In this document: positions 54,557 through 63,915 of the stretch, one piece after another
Layout: each line of letters starts with the position of its first letter
Position numbering within the stretch: the first letter of the stretch is position 1
DNA from: Photobacterium sp. SKA34
Lineage (GTDB): Bacteria > Pseudomonadota > Gammaproteobacteria > Enterobacterales > Vibrionaceae
Assembly: GCF_000153325.1 (NCBI RefSeq)
Contig: NZ_CH724141.1
Location: 296,447 to 360,446 of the forward strand
DNA: 64,000 nt
Reading direction: 5' to 3'
The notes under the pieces: generated by a model
Told to the model about the DNA's origin: nothing
The model's database searches: none
The model's input: only the letters and a program-made list of their open reading frames with translations
Program-made: the position numbers and the translations under genes

Positions 54557-55468
54557 ATGATCTTTGATCAAAAGCGACGATTACGATACGTGACAAATAC
54601 TGTTCTGTTATCTGTTGGGCTATTAATAAGTACAGTCAGCCATGCTGATGATAAGTTTAAAGTAATAACAACATTTACAATCATTGCTGACATGGCAAAA
54701 AATGTCGCTGGGGACGCTGCTATTGTTGAATCTATTACTAAGCCCAATGCGGAAATTCATAATTATCAAGTAACACCTGGCGATCTTAAACGAGCGCAAG
54801 GTGCTGATTTAATTCTTTATAACGGTCTAAACTTAGAGCTTTGGTTTAATAAATTTTTTCAAAACCTCCACGATATTCCTTCTGTGACGGTAACTGAAAA
54901 TATCACGCCATTAAGTATTACTCAGGGTCCTTATAACGGTAAACCTAATCCTCATGCTTGGATGTCACCTGAAAACGGTATTATTTATGTTGAAAATATT
55001 CGCCGAGCACTCGTTAAGTATGATCCTAAAAATGCAGATATTTATAATAAAAACGCTCAAAAATATACCCAGGAAATTCAACGAACAATTACACCTATTC
55101 GCAATCAGATTAATACCATACCTGTAGATAAACGTTGGCTTGTTACGAGTGAAGGCGCTTTTAGTTATCTTGCTCGTGATTTTGGACTAAAAGAACTGTA
55201 TTTATGGCCAATTAATGCTGATGCCCAAGGGACACCTCAACAAGTTCGTCAACTGATAGATGCTGTTCGCCAACATCAAATTCATGCGGTTTTCAGTGAA
55301 AGTACCGTTTCAGCAAAACCTGCTCAACAAGTCGCACGAGAAACAGGGGCTAACTATGCTGGCGTGCTTTATGTTGATTCTTTGAGTGCTAAAAACGGTC
55401 CTGTTCCTACCTATCTAGAGCTAATTGAAGTGACTTCCCGAACAATCGCTAAAGGGCTGAGTTTATAA
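54557..55468 (+). CDS. sitA: Mn/Fe ABC transporter substrate-binding protein
   Basis: Periplasmic cluster A-I metal-binding protein of 303 aa. A signal peptide ends near SHAD; metal-binding segments NAEIHNYQV (His), [11 protein letters not shown] (His), [14 protein letters not shown] (Glu) and FSESTV and YVDSLS (Asp) match SitA/YfeA. It delivers Mn(II) or Fe(II) to the SitCD pore. A Fur box precedes it. Its stop overlaps the next start. Confidence 0.88.
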   Translation: MIFDQKRRLRYVTNTVLLSVGLLISTVSHADDKFKVITTFTIIADMAKNVAGDAAIVESITKPNAEIHNYQVTPGDLKRAQGADLILYNGLNLELWFNKFFQNLHDIPSVTVTENITPLSITQGPYNGKPNPHAWMSPENGIIYVENIRRALVKYDPKNADIYNKNAQKYTQEIQRTITPIRNQINTIPVDKRWLVTSEGAFSYLARDFGLKELYLWPINADAQGTPQQVRQLIDAVRQHQIHAVFSESTVSAKPAQQVARETGANYAGVLYVDSLSAKNGPVPTYLELIEVTSRTIAKGLSL

Positions 55469-56328
55469 TGATAGGATTAGATATAAACAATATTACGGTT
55501 ACATACCGTAACGGACATACCGCTCTGCACAATGCCACATTTAGTGTTCCTCAAGGTTCCATTGCTGCGCTGGTTGGGATGAATGGCAGCGGAAAGTCAA
55601 CGCTTTTTAAAGCCATTATGGGGTTCGTATCCACTAGCCAAGGTAGTGTGACAATCCTTAATAAGACAGTAAAAAAAGCGTTAAAAAGCAATGTCGTCGC
55701 CTATGTTCCACAAAGTGAAGATATAGACTGGAACTTCCCTGTTCTGGTTGAAGATGTCGTCATGATGGGACGCTATGGTTATATGAATATGTTGCGTATC
55801 CCTAAAAAAATAGATCATGAAAAAGTGAATATCGCTCTTGAGCGGGTCAATATGACTGCCTTTCGTAAACGTCAAATAGGAGAACTTTCTGGAGGGCAAC
55901 GTAAACGCGTATTTCTTGCTCGTGCACTCGCGCAAGAAAGTCAGGTGATATTACTCGATGAGCCATTTACAGGCGTTGATGTTCAAACAGAAGATCAAAT
56001 TATGGCATTGTTACGCGAACTTCGCGATGAAGGCAAAGTCATGCTTGTCTCTACCCATAACCTTGGCAGTATTCCTGACTTTTGTGACCGTACAATTTTA
56101 ATTAATAAAACCATTTTGGCATCAGGAGAAACAACCGAAATTTTTACGCCAGAAAATTTAAAGCTTGCATTCGGTGGTGTACTGCGTCACTTCATTTTAT
56201 CAGGGAAAGATCTTCACGAAGACGACGATAGCCGTAAATTATCGGTTATCTCCGATCATGAACGTCCTGTTGTTATGTACGGTGAGAATGGTGAACAACA
56301 ATCTCGCTCCCTTTCCCGTCAACAATAA
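55468..56328 (+). CDS. sitB: Mn/Fe ABC transporter ATP-binding protein
   Basis: Cytoplasmic ATPase of 286 aa: Walker [11 protein letters not shown]-loop ([13 protein letters not shown], typical of metal ABC ATPases), LSGGQRKR, Walker [12 protein letters not shown]. One-base overlap with sitA shows translational coupling. Confidence 0.88.
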   Translation: MIGLDINNITVTYRNGHTALHNATFSVPQGSIAALVGMNGSGKSTLFKAIMGFVSTSQGSVTILNKTVKKALKSNVVAYVPQSEDIDWNFPVLVEDVVMMGRYGYMNMLRIPKKIDHEKVNIALERVNMTAFRKRQIGELSGGQRKRVFLARALAQESQVILLDEPFTGVDVQTEDQIMALLRELRDEGKVMLVSTHNLGSIPDFCDRTILINKTILASGETTEIFTPENLKLAFGGVLRHFILSGKDLHEDDDSRKLSVISDHERPVVMYGENGEQQSRSLSRQQ

Positions 56329-56342
56329 AAGGAGTGATAATC

Positions 56343-57233
56343 GTGGACCAATTACTTGAGCCGTTTTTATATAGTTATATGATCAACGCCATGTGGGTTA
56401 GTGCATTAATAGGTGGCGTGTGTGCTTTTCTTTCCTGTTATTTAATGCTGAAGGGCTGGTCACTTATTGGTGATGCACTATCACATTCTATCGTACCGGG
56501 TGTTGCCGGCGCTTATATGATAGGTCTCCCATTTTCTTTTGGTGCTTTTTTTTCTGGCGGTTTAGCTGCTGCTGGTATGTTATTTTTAAGCCAACGCAGT
56601 AAATTAAAAGAAGACGCTATTATTGGCTTAATTTTTACTGCTTTTTTCGGGCTTGGTTTGTTTCTTGTCTCGCTCTATCCCAGTGCCGTTAATATTCAGA
56701 CTATTGTAATGGGAAATATTCTCGCAATAACCCCAATAGATACTTTACAAATCGTCATCATTGGCTTTCTTTCTCTCTTAATTTTATGCGTAAAGTGGCG
56801 TGATTTCATGGTTGTTTTCTTTGATGAAAACCATGCTAAAACCATTGGGTTATCGCCAACATTTTTAAAAATTGTATTTTTTAGTATTTTAAGTGCCTCT
56901 ACCGTTGCCGCATTAAAAACTGTAGGCGCCTTTTTAGTTATTGCTATGGTTGTGATCCCTGGTGCAACTGCTTATTTACTGTCTGATCGTTTCTCGATTG
57001 TCATCATCTACAGTGTATTTATTGGCGTATTCAGCGCTTTTCTTGGTGCTTACCTTAGTTATTTTATTAATGGTGCAACAGGTGGGATCATCGTGTTATT
57101 ACAAACGGTTTTCTTTGCTTTAGCTTTTATATTTGCACCTAAATATGGTCGATTAGCAACGTATAAAAAAACAAAACAAGCGTTAAAACAAACACAACGT
57201 TTTAAGCAAACGAAAGGAGTTCAACATGGCTAA
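56343..57233 (+). CDS. sitC: Mn/Fe ABC transporter permease
   Basis: Inner-membrane permease of about 296 aa with eight or more helices (LKGWSLIGDALSHSIVPGVA near the N-terminus, a family hallmark). The GTG at 56343 is chosen because AAGGAG at 56328-56333 is too close to the GTG at 56334. It overlaps sitD by eight bases. Confidence 0.85.
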   Translation: MDQLLEPFLYSYMINAMWVSALIGGVCAFLSCYLMLKGWSLIGDALSHSIVPGVAGAYMIGLPFSFGAFFSGGLAAAGMLFLSQRSKLKEDAIIGLIFTAFFGLGLFLVSLYPSAVNIQTIVMGNILAITPIDTLQIVIIGFLSLLILCVKWRDFMVVFFDENHAKTIGLSPTFLKIVFFSILSASTVAALKTVGAFLVIAMVVIPGATAYLLSDRFSIVIIYSVFIGVFSAFLGAYLSYFINGATGGIIVLLQTVFFALAFIFAPKYGRLATYKKTKQALKQTQRFKQTKGVQHG

Positions 57234-58083
57234 TCTAATAGCGACATTGTTATCGCCTTTTGAATTTATTTTTATGCAGCAAGCTTTTCTAATTGTTTTT
57301 TTTATCGCGATACCAACCGCATTACTCTCTTGCTTTTTAATTCTCAAAGGTTGGTCTTTAATGGGTGATGCCATTTCCCATGCTGTTTTACCGGGGATTG
57401 TTATTGCTTATATCTTATCGATTCCATTTACGATTGGTGCTTTTATCGCAGGAATGTTTTGTGCATTAACCACAGGGTATTTAAAAGAAAATAGTAGAAT
57501 TAAAGAAGATACAATTATGGGTGTTGTATTTTCAGCAATGTTCGCGCTCGGTATTGTGATAATGACAAAAATTCACACAAATATTCACTTAGATCACATT
57601 CTATTTGGTGATCCTCTTGGGGCGAGTTGGCGTGATATTACTGAAGCAAGCGCAATTGCACTTATTGTTGGATCACTGTGTATTATTAAAGGTAAAGATT
57701 TACTCTTACTTATTTTCGATCATCAACATGCACAAGCTATTGGACTTCCCACCAAAGTATTACATTACGGATTGCTTGCACTACTCTCTTTCGCGATTGT
57801 TACAGCACTCAAAGCTGTTGGCATGATATTAGTGATTTCAATGCTGATTGCGCCAGGGGCGACAGCCTTTATGCTCACCCGTCGTTTTCAAAGCATGATG
57901 ATAATATCGGTATTCATTTCTATCATAAATTGCTTCTTAGGCGTTTATCTTAGCTTCTTTATCGATAGTGCTCCCGCCCCAACAATCATATTATTACTGA
58001 CAGTAAACTTTATTGCGGTGTTTACTTACAATGTAATAAAACAGCGAGCTATTGTTAAAAACACGTCCATAAATGCAATATAA
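57226..58083 (+). CDS. sitD: Mn/Fe ABC transporter permease, second subunit
   Basis: Inner-membrane permease of 285 aa similar to SitC (LKGWSLMGDAISHAVLPGIV, then TALKAVGMILVISMLIAPGA). It is the fourth gene of the operon. A hairpin with UUCG loop follows at 58125. Confidence 0.87.
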   Translation: MANLIATLLSPFEFIFMQQAFLIVFFIAIPTALLSCFLILKGWSLMGDAISHAVLPGIVIAYILSIPFTIGAFIAGMFCALTTGYLKENSRIKEDTIMGVVFSAMFALGIVIMTKIHTNIHLDHILFGDPLGASWRDITEASAIALIVGSLCIIKGKDLLLLIFDHQHAQAIGLPTKVLHYGLLALLSFAIVTALKAVGMILVISMLIAPGATAFMLTRRFQSMMIISVFISIINCFLGVYLSFFIDSAPAPTIILLLTVNFIAVFTYNVIKQRAIVKNTSINAI

Positions 58084-58117
58084 ATAGAGCAGTGCTTGCT
58101 ATATTCCTCATATTCCA

Positions 58118-58306
58118 TTAACGACTATCGAACAATATTCGTATTGTTCGATAGCCTATATATAACATTACTTCCCTAGCCTTTCCTTCGGGTACATGAC
58201 CAACGACAGATTTAGTTAATGCGTCAAACACATGTGAAAATTGTCCCCCATTTACATGTTGATTTTTGCTGATTGTATCTCCGATTTTAAACTTCGAAGA
58301 GGGAAT
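58118..58306 (-). pseudogene. Unrecognised start-less coding remnant
   Basis: A 62-codon open frame lacks an upstream start and encodes SKFKIGDTISKNQHVNGGQF, then SHVFDALTKSVVGHVPEGKA and a short tail. Codon choice looks protein-like. It may be the 3' end of a lost gene or a false frame; no family recognised. Confidence 0.3.
58125..58154. terminator. UUCG-loop hairpin after sitD
   Basis: A 13-base-pair perfect stem (CTATCGAACAATA with its complement) closes on a TTCG tetraloop, an unusually stable RNA hairpin. It lacks a long T-run but probably ends the sit transcript. Confidence 0.65.
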
Positions 58307-58394
58307 TCATATTTTTCCGTTATGCTTTTATAGCCGCTTCCCTCTTTCACCTGCTAAAATCACCGCACTATAAAAACAAACGAATGAGCAATGT

Positions 58395-59207
58395 ATGCAA
58401 GGAACATTAAGTAAAATGAAGTCAACGTTAAATGATGTTGTTGACTATTATCTCCCAGTCGGAGATCAACAACTGCATTTAAATCCTTTGATTGGTAAGT
58501 CACTTAAATTGACTCATACAGGCAATATCTTTTGTCAATCATGTGGAAAAAAAACCAAGAAAAGTTACTCTCAAGGTCATTGCTTCCCTTGTATGAAAAA
58601 ATTAGCGTCATGTGATATGTGTATAATGAAACCAGAAACCTGTCACTACGACAAAGGCACATGTCGAGAGCCACAATGGGGTGAAGAAAACTGCATGGTG
58701 CCGCACTATGTTTACCTATCAAATACCTCTGGTTTAAAAGTAGGTATTACTCGACACACCCAACTACCGACAAGATGGATTGATCAAGGTGCAACACAGG
58801 CACTTGCTGTACTAAAAGTAAAAACACGTCAAATTTCAGGTTTAGTGGAAGTGGCTATTGCAGAGCTTGTCGCTGATAAAACCAACTGGCGTGCAATGCT
58901 CAAAGGTGATAATGCTGAGATAGATTTAACAGAAAAAGCCTCGGTTTTATTACCAGAAGTAAAAGCTCGTCTAGCAGAAATCACTGCAGAATATGGTGAA
59001 GATGCGATTGAATATCTTGATAACGATATTGTTGATATTCATTTTCCTGTTGATGCCTTCCCAACCAAGATTAGCTCACACAACTTTGATAAAGAGCCTG
59101 TGGTTGAAGGTATTTTGCAAGGAATCAAAGGTCAATATCTGATCTTTGATACTGGCGTGATCAACATTCGTAAATTCACCAGCTACGAAGTAATTGCAGA
59201 AGCATAA
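58395..59207 (+). CDS. DUF2797 protein (zinc-ribbon plus GIY-YIG-like segment)
   Basis: Cytoplasmic protein of 270 aa. Residues about 45-100 hold paired cysteines (CQSCGKK, CFPCMKK, CDMCIMKPETCHY, GTCREP), predicted zinc-binding. A YVYLSNTSGLKVGITR segment resembles GIY-YIG endonuclease strands. The C-terminal domain is acidic. The family is conserved in marine gammaproteobacteria; function unknown. Confidence 0.75.
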   Translation: MQGTLSKMKSTLNDVVDYYLPVGDQQLHLNPLIGKSLKLTHTGNIFCQSCGKKTKKSYSQGHCFPCMKKLASCDMCIMKPETCHYDKGTCREPQWGEENCMVPHYVYLSNTSGLKVGITRHTQLPTRWIDQGATQALAVLKVKTRQISGLVEVAIAELVADKTNWRAMLKGDNAEIDLTEKASVLLPEVKARLAEITAEYGEDAIEYLDNDIVDIHFPVDAFPTKISSHNFDKEPVVEGILQGIKGQYLIFDTGVINIRKFTSYEVIAEA

Positions 59208-59253
59208 AATATATTTAAGTACTCTCTATCAGAATCTGTAGAGAATAAGAACG

Positions 59254-59304
59254 ATAAAAGCGAAGCAACTGTATTCGACTAACCGAATCATACTTCGCTT
59301 TTAT
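59254..59304. terminator. Bidirectional terminator overlapping a stop codon
   Basis: ATAAAAGCGAAG (59254-59265) pairs with CTTCGCTTTTAT (59293-59304), 12 perfect pairs. Its 3' arm includes the stop codon of the retropepsin-like gene. Confidence 0.75.
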
Positions 59305-59936
59305 TTCTTTGCTCGTCCTTGAATATAATCATATTTTCTATTTTGTATCGCGAGATCACGTAAAAAGTTCTCACCTAATACAATACCGTTACCACCATTG
59401 ATCAACACATATTCAATTTCTTCATTAATATCGCCAAGTTTGGTTCTTAACTTTACAACAGGTAAGGGTTTATCGCTTTTTTCTGGTACTTTAACTTTTT
59501 CAAGAATGGCAAATTTATATTCTTTATCAAGCAGTTTAAACTTAACCCAATCTTTTCCATCACGTTCAAATTCGACTAAATCACTTACACCGATGCGTGA
59601 ATTTGTTGATACAAGATCAATATAGGCTGCAAAATATTCTGTTGATGAAGCAAGTAAGATCCACTCATGTCGCCCTAAAATAAACAACCCATCTTGAGTT
59701 TCTTTCTTTACTGATGAATTTGCTGATTTTGTACTGTTATGTGCAAGGATTAAATCGCTTGAAGCATTAAACTGAGTATCACTGGCATGAGGAAGAGAAA
59801 GATCAGAAGACTGACTCAAAGGATCTGGGATAGAAGAAACAGGAAACTTAGATGATGTAACATGATTATCAGCCATAGATTGATAACTGACTAACAATAA
59901 AACAAACGCAGATACTCGACTTACTTTATTCATCAT
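59301..59936 (-). CDS. Retropepsin-like (Zn_protease/PF05618-type) exported protein with altered active site
   Basis: Exported protein of 211 aa: signal peptide (ends near SMAD), a Ser-rich linker (25-80), and a C-terminal domain that aligns with the PF05618 retropepsin-like family (LGRHEWILLASS, then VEFERDGKDWVKF, VVKLRTKLGD and VLGENFLRDLAI). Where family members have the catalytic DTG (in AKIDTGARTS) this protein has DLV (YIDLVSTNS; D107-V109). Loss of Thr-Gly suggests it no longer cuts peptides and may instead bind or scaffold. Monocistronic. Confidence 0.6.
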   Translation of the reverse strand: MMNKVSRVSAFVLLLVSYQSMADNHVTSSKFPVSSIPDPLSQSSDLSLPHASDTQFNASSDLILAHNSTKSANSSVKKETQDGLFILGRHEWILLASSTEYFAAYIDLVSTNSRIGVSDLVEFERDGKDWVKFKLLDKEYKFAILEKVKVPEKSDKPLPVVKLRTKLGDINEEIEYVLINGGNGIVLGENFLRDLAIQNRKYDYIQGRAKK

Positions 59937-59995
59937 AAGTTAACCTTTTCGTTATTCTTTTATACCCACACCTTACAAAACATAATACTTACAAG

Positions 59996-60017
59996 GGGAA
60001 ATAGGCAACTATTTCCC
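59996..60017 (-). terminator. Stem-loop after the phosphotransferase gene
   Basis: GGGAAATA (59996-60003) pairs with TATTTCCC (60010-60017), six-base loop. The T-run is weak, so termination strength is uncertain. Confidence 0.45.
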
Positions 60018-60023
60018 TCAAAC

Positions 60024-60920
60024 TCATTGCATACTCATGGCTGCTTCAAACTTATTAAACTTATTTGCTAACCAGTTTTCATCATACCAACCCATATTTC
60101 GACTGTGTTTCGCATCATCCCACAAACTAAAGAAATAACGTCGTGCTTCAAAGCCATCATCTAACTGACGTTTTTCAATATAGCGTTCGGCGATATGCGT
60201 ATCACCACGTACATCAAATAAATGGATCACATCGAGTTCACGGTGTTTAAAACCGCTATCACAAGGATCAAGTAACCCTGCAACTTTAAACGTATTAGGA
60301 TCAAATAATACATTCGCTAAATGACAATCATCGTGAACGAAAGAAGACGCTTCATGAGCAATAGGTGCTAGTATTTCTCTACGACGTTCCCATAGCTCAG
60401 TATATTGATCTTTGATCTTTGAACTAAATGGCGATGCTGAACAAGAAAGGTATTTGTATACATCTTTCATCCAGTCATCGAACGCATTATTAAAATCACC
60501 ATCAAAGCCTCCATTAGTTAATTCAAAGCCTTGTGGATGATTATGCTCATGTAATGCGAGTAAAATATCTGTGTAATCTTCACGGAATGTCTCTATAGCG
60601 AATTTATTATTGGGTAATTCATTCGCAGGTCGACCTTCGAGCCAATCTAGCACGATATAGTCATACCCTTCTTCACGACCAAATAAATAGATCTGCGGTA
60701 CAGGACAACTCACAATAGAGCGTAACTTCTGTAAACACGCAACTTCTTTACTTATTCGGCCCACTTCTCGTGAAAACTTAACAACAATCTTTGCCTTCCC
60801 TGTGGCAAGAAATACAACCCAACCATAAAAGGTTTCCTGAATATCACATACAACAGCTTTTTGTCGGAACATTGCGAAAAACGATTTTTCAGCAATATTT
60901 TTTAGCTGGGCTCTATTCAT
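60024..60920 (-). CDS. Aminoglycoside phosphotransferase-family (APH) kinase
   Basis: Protein-kinase-like phosphotransferase of 298 aa. VVKFSREVGRISKEVACL holds the ATP-binding Lys and Glu, IVLDWLEGR the hinge, and FVHDDCHLANVLFD the catalytic HxDxxxxN loop, with LLDPCDSG as the metal-binding segment. Members phosphorylate small molecules (sugars, amines, antibiotics); specific substrate unknown. Monocistronic. Confidence 0.8.
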   Translation of the reverse strand: MNRAQLKNIAEKSFFAMFRQKAVVCDIQETFYGWVVFLATGKAKIVVKFSREVGRISKEVACLQKLRSIVSCPVPQIYLFGREEGYDYIVLDWLEGRPANELPNNKFAIETFREDYTDILLALHEHNHPQGFELTNGGFDGDFNNAFDDWMKDVYKYLSCSASPFSSKIKDQYTELWERRREILAPIAHEASSFVHDDCHLANVLFDPNTFKVAGLLDPCDSGFKHRELDVIHLFDVRGDTHIAERYIEKRQLDDGFEARRYFFSLWDDAKHSRNMGWYDENWLANKFNKFEAAMSMQ

Positions 60921-61302
60921 ATTTTGTACCTTGGATGTTATCTAGCAACTGTAACCAATAAATACCAAATAAGCATAAACATCTGGTTTTATTAGTTTTT
61001 TAATCTTTATTATGGGTTAAGAATGCAACATAACAGCCAATATGACCAGTCGACACAGTAAATAAAACTTAAAATTTCTTACTTTTGGTTACATTTGATT
61101 TTTTACAGAGCTTTACCTCCGTACACTAGCTAAAAATTAGCGAATAAAACTCTTTTTTAGCAATAAATAAAAAGTGTGTTCTAGTTCACCAAATATAAGC
61201 AAAATAAAAAACGATACACAGAGGAATGCGATATATATTTCATTATTCCAAATAAGACTAATGCGAAATACTATCACTTAATAATAACGTAATTCGGCTA
61301 CC
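60921..61302. other. AT-rich intergenic region
   Basis: No coding frame with support. Small AT-rich inverted repeats (for example CTAAAAATTAG at about 61131) are present but not assignable. Confidence 0.4.
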
Positions 61303-61770
61303 CTAAATTTCATGATACATAATTTCTTGTGGCCCAAATAAACCTCCAAGATAACGCTCACCTGTAAAAGCGAAACCAGCCGTTTCATAGCAACGCTTTG
61401 CCACTGTATTTTTGCAATTTACTGTTAAATAAATCCTTTGATAATTTGAGTAGTTCTTCGCTAAATAAGTAAATAACGCCATTAATGCTTGTTTACCAAT
61501 ACCCTTGCCTTGTAATTTTTGGTCTATAACAAAGGTTCGCAAACCAACACAATTTTCAGAGCAAAAATCCACATCACGAAAGTAAGCAATATCTATTTTA
61601 AAAAAGCCTACAATATGGCTATCCTGCTTAATGACATGAAGATGCATTGTTGCAGATTCACTTTCTAAAAAATCTTCTGCTGTAGCGGCAAATAGGATTT
61701 GATCCTCAAATAAAGACACCGCTTTCACACCCTCTTGATCCTTCTCTGTATATCTCGAAATTACAAGCAT
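61303..61770 (-). CDS. GNAT-family N-acetyltransferase
   Basis: Acetyltransferase of 155 aa. IVGFFKIDIAYF, LRTFVIDQKLQGKGIGKQAL (acetyl-CoA loop QGKGIG) and AKRCYETAGFAFTGER match the family. AGGA lies upstream of the ATG at 61770, favoured over an upstream ATG at 61791. Substrate unknown. Confidence 0.8.
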   Translation of the reverse strand: MLVISRYTEKDQEGVKAVSLFEDQILFAATAEDFLESESATMHLHVIKQDSHIVGFFKIDIAYFRDVDFCSENCVGLRTFVIDQKLQGKGIGKQALMALFTYLAKNYSNYQRIYLTVNCKNTVAKRCYETAGFAFTGERYLGGLFGPQEIMYHEI

Positions 61771-61918
61771 ATTAAGTCCTATCAACTGCATTTTAAGTAA
61801 GCACTATTCCGATCGCAATTTTACTATAAACAGTATGTGAATTATTAACTATTCATAATAAAAGCTTAGTAATTCATTTATTATCTTTTTATATTTAGTT
61901 GGCTATATTGAGAGTATA

Positions 61919-63847
61919 ATGAAACTTATACAAACCATATTACTGAGCAGTGCTCTTCTTCTATTAATAACTGGATGCATTCGACCTAAAGAAGCAACAC
62001 ACCAATCTTTGACAACTCAACAACTACCTATCTTGCTAGATTTTAAAGATCTGACTACAGCAACAAACGGTACACACTCATACCAAATCTCACCTGATGG
62101 TGAGAAATTGGCCTGGCTAAAAGACAGTTTCGACAACAATGGTAACCCTTATACTGCGCTACACTTTAAGAATTTAAAAACTGGTGAAAAAGGTAAATTT
62201 AATTATTGGGTTTCATTCTTTGAATGGATGCCTGATAGCCGTAACCTTATTTATATGCCTCACTTTGACGATATGAAATCTAAAATATTCTTTTTAGATA
62301 CGAAGTTTCCAACACGGCAATTAACCCCTTTTTATGATAAAGATAACCAGATATATGTCGTAGATAAATTACGCAACGATCCGGAAAATATTATTGTAAG
62401 GCATAACGGTGGCGATGCTAAAATCTTCAATTTATACCGCTTAAATATTAAAACAAAAAAAGAAACATTATTATTTAAAGTCGATAAAGAATTAACAATA
62501 GATGGATTTATTATTGACGACAGAGTTAAAGGCGGTTCAATTTTCGCTTATATAAAAGATAAGAGAAAAATATATAAATTTGGTACAGATAAACTGTTAT
62601 TTGATGCAGGTAAAAATGGTGAAGTTGCACATGCAATGTTGAATCATAGCAACAATACCCTAACTATTTTAGCTAATAATAATTCCGACAAGACTCAACT
62701 TATTAAGCTAGATCTTGCAACAAATGCCATTAATACTCTTTATTCAAATGATACTGTTGATGTAGACAAATATTACTATGACAATAATCATGCTCCAGCA
62801 TTAGCAGCCAGTTATCCTGATTATCAAGAAATCATAACTTTTAATCCTAATTATAAAAAATTAGCCTCTAATTTTTATCAAAAAGGTAAAAGTGGAATAG
62901 TTATTTTTAGTACTGACAGTAAAAATGAGAAATTCACATTAAGCCAGTATAATGAATACGGATATAATATTTACTTGTATGATGCAACTAACGACAAGAA
63001 AGAACTGTTATCACAAAGTAAATCACATCATTACACGCAATTTCTTGCCAGCCAAAAGCCCATTCAGTTCACGAGTCGAGATGGTTTAACCCTCAACGGT
63101 TATATCACCCTACCTAATGGGATTAAAGCCAATAATCTTCCAACGGTATTGCTGGTTCACGGGGGCCCACATCTTCGTGACTATTGGGGCTTTAATACTG
63201 AAGCACAATTACTTGCCAACCGTGGCTATGCGGTTATTCAAGTTAATTTCAGGGGATCTATGGGTTACGGCTATGCGTTTACATCTTCAGGTTATGGTGA
63301 GTTTTCTAAAGCTATGCATAACGACCTTATTGATGGTGTGAATTGGGCAGTAGAGCAAGGAATAACAGATCCGAACAATGTCGCAATTATGGGCGCTAGT
63401 TACGGTGGATACGCAACCTTAGTTGGTATGACACTAACCCCTGACAAATTTGCTTGTGGTATTGATATTTTTGGTATGTCGGATCTAGAACTAATGGTAA
63501 ATAACTTCCCTGAACCATGGAAGCGACATGAAGATATTTGGGTGAACTATATTGGTGATTTCAACGATCCAGATATGAAACAGCAACGCGCACAGCAATC
63601 GCCAATCAACTTTGTTAACAATATGAATGCACCTCTGTTAGTCATTCAAGGTGACAGTGATGCTGTTGTGATCCCAGAGCAATCTCGACGTTTTGTGGAA
63701 GCGGCAAAGAAAGCAGGAAAAAATGTGCAATATTGGGAAATGAATAACGTTGGTCATCATTATGGTACCCCAACACAAACAAGAAAACTTGCGAGAAAAG
63801 TTGATAATTTCTTAAGCCAATGTATTGGTGGTCGCTCAGCAGGATAA
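61919..63847 (+). CDS. S9-family peptidase lipoprotein
   Basis: Exported prolyl-oligopeptidase-type serine peptidase of 642 aa. Lipobox ITGC (Cys20); residues about 40-370 form a beta-propeller that limits access to small peptides; the catalytic alpha/beta-hydrolase domain has GASYGG (Ser), GDSDAVV (Asp) and NVGHHYG (His). Likely trims short peptides in the envelope. Closed by a terminator. Confidence 0.85.
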   Translation: MKLIQTILLSSALLLLITGCIRPKEATHQSLTTQQLPILLDFKDLTTATNGTHSYQISPDGEKLAWLKDSFDNNGNPYTALHFKNLKTGEKGKFNYWVSFFEWMPDSRNLIYMPHFDDMKSKIFFLDTKFPTRQLTPFYDKDNQIYVVDKLRNDPENIIVRHNGGDAKIFNLYRLNIKTKKETLLFKVDKELTIDGFIIDDRVKGGSIFAYIKDKRKIYKFGTDKLLFDAGKNGEVAHAMLNHSNNTLTILANNNSDKTQLIKLDLATNAINTLYSNDTVDVDKYYYDNNHAPALAASYPDYQEIITFNPNYKKLASNFYQKGKSGIVIFSTDSKNEKFTLSQYNEYGYNIYLYDATNDKKELLSQSKSHHYTQFLASQKPIQFTSRDGLTLNGYITLPNGIKANNLPTVLLVHGGPHLRDYWGFNTEAQLLANRGYAVIQVNFRGSMGYGYAFTSSGYGEFSKAMHNDLIDGVNWAVEQGITDPNNVAIMGASYGGYATLVGMTLTPDKFACGIDIFGMSDLELMVNNFPEPWKRHEDIWVNYIGDFNDPDMKQQRAQQSPINFVNNMNAPLLVIQGDSDAVVIPEQSRRFVEAAKKAGKNVQYWEMNNVGHHYGTPTQTRKLARKVDNFLSQCIGGRSAG

Positions 63848-63862
63848 TTATGAGTAATATAC

Positions 63863-63897
63863 GGTGTCATCTCCATTTCGGATGGCACCACGTTTTT
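63863..63897. terminator. Terminator after the S9 peptidase gene
   Basis: GGTGTCATC (63863-63871) pairs with GATGGCACC (63881-63889) with one wobble, followed by CGTTTTTC. It lies between convergent genes. Confidence 0.75.
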
Positions 63898-63915
63898 CTT
63901 CTTATGCATTATTGC

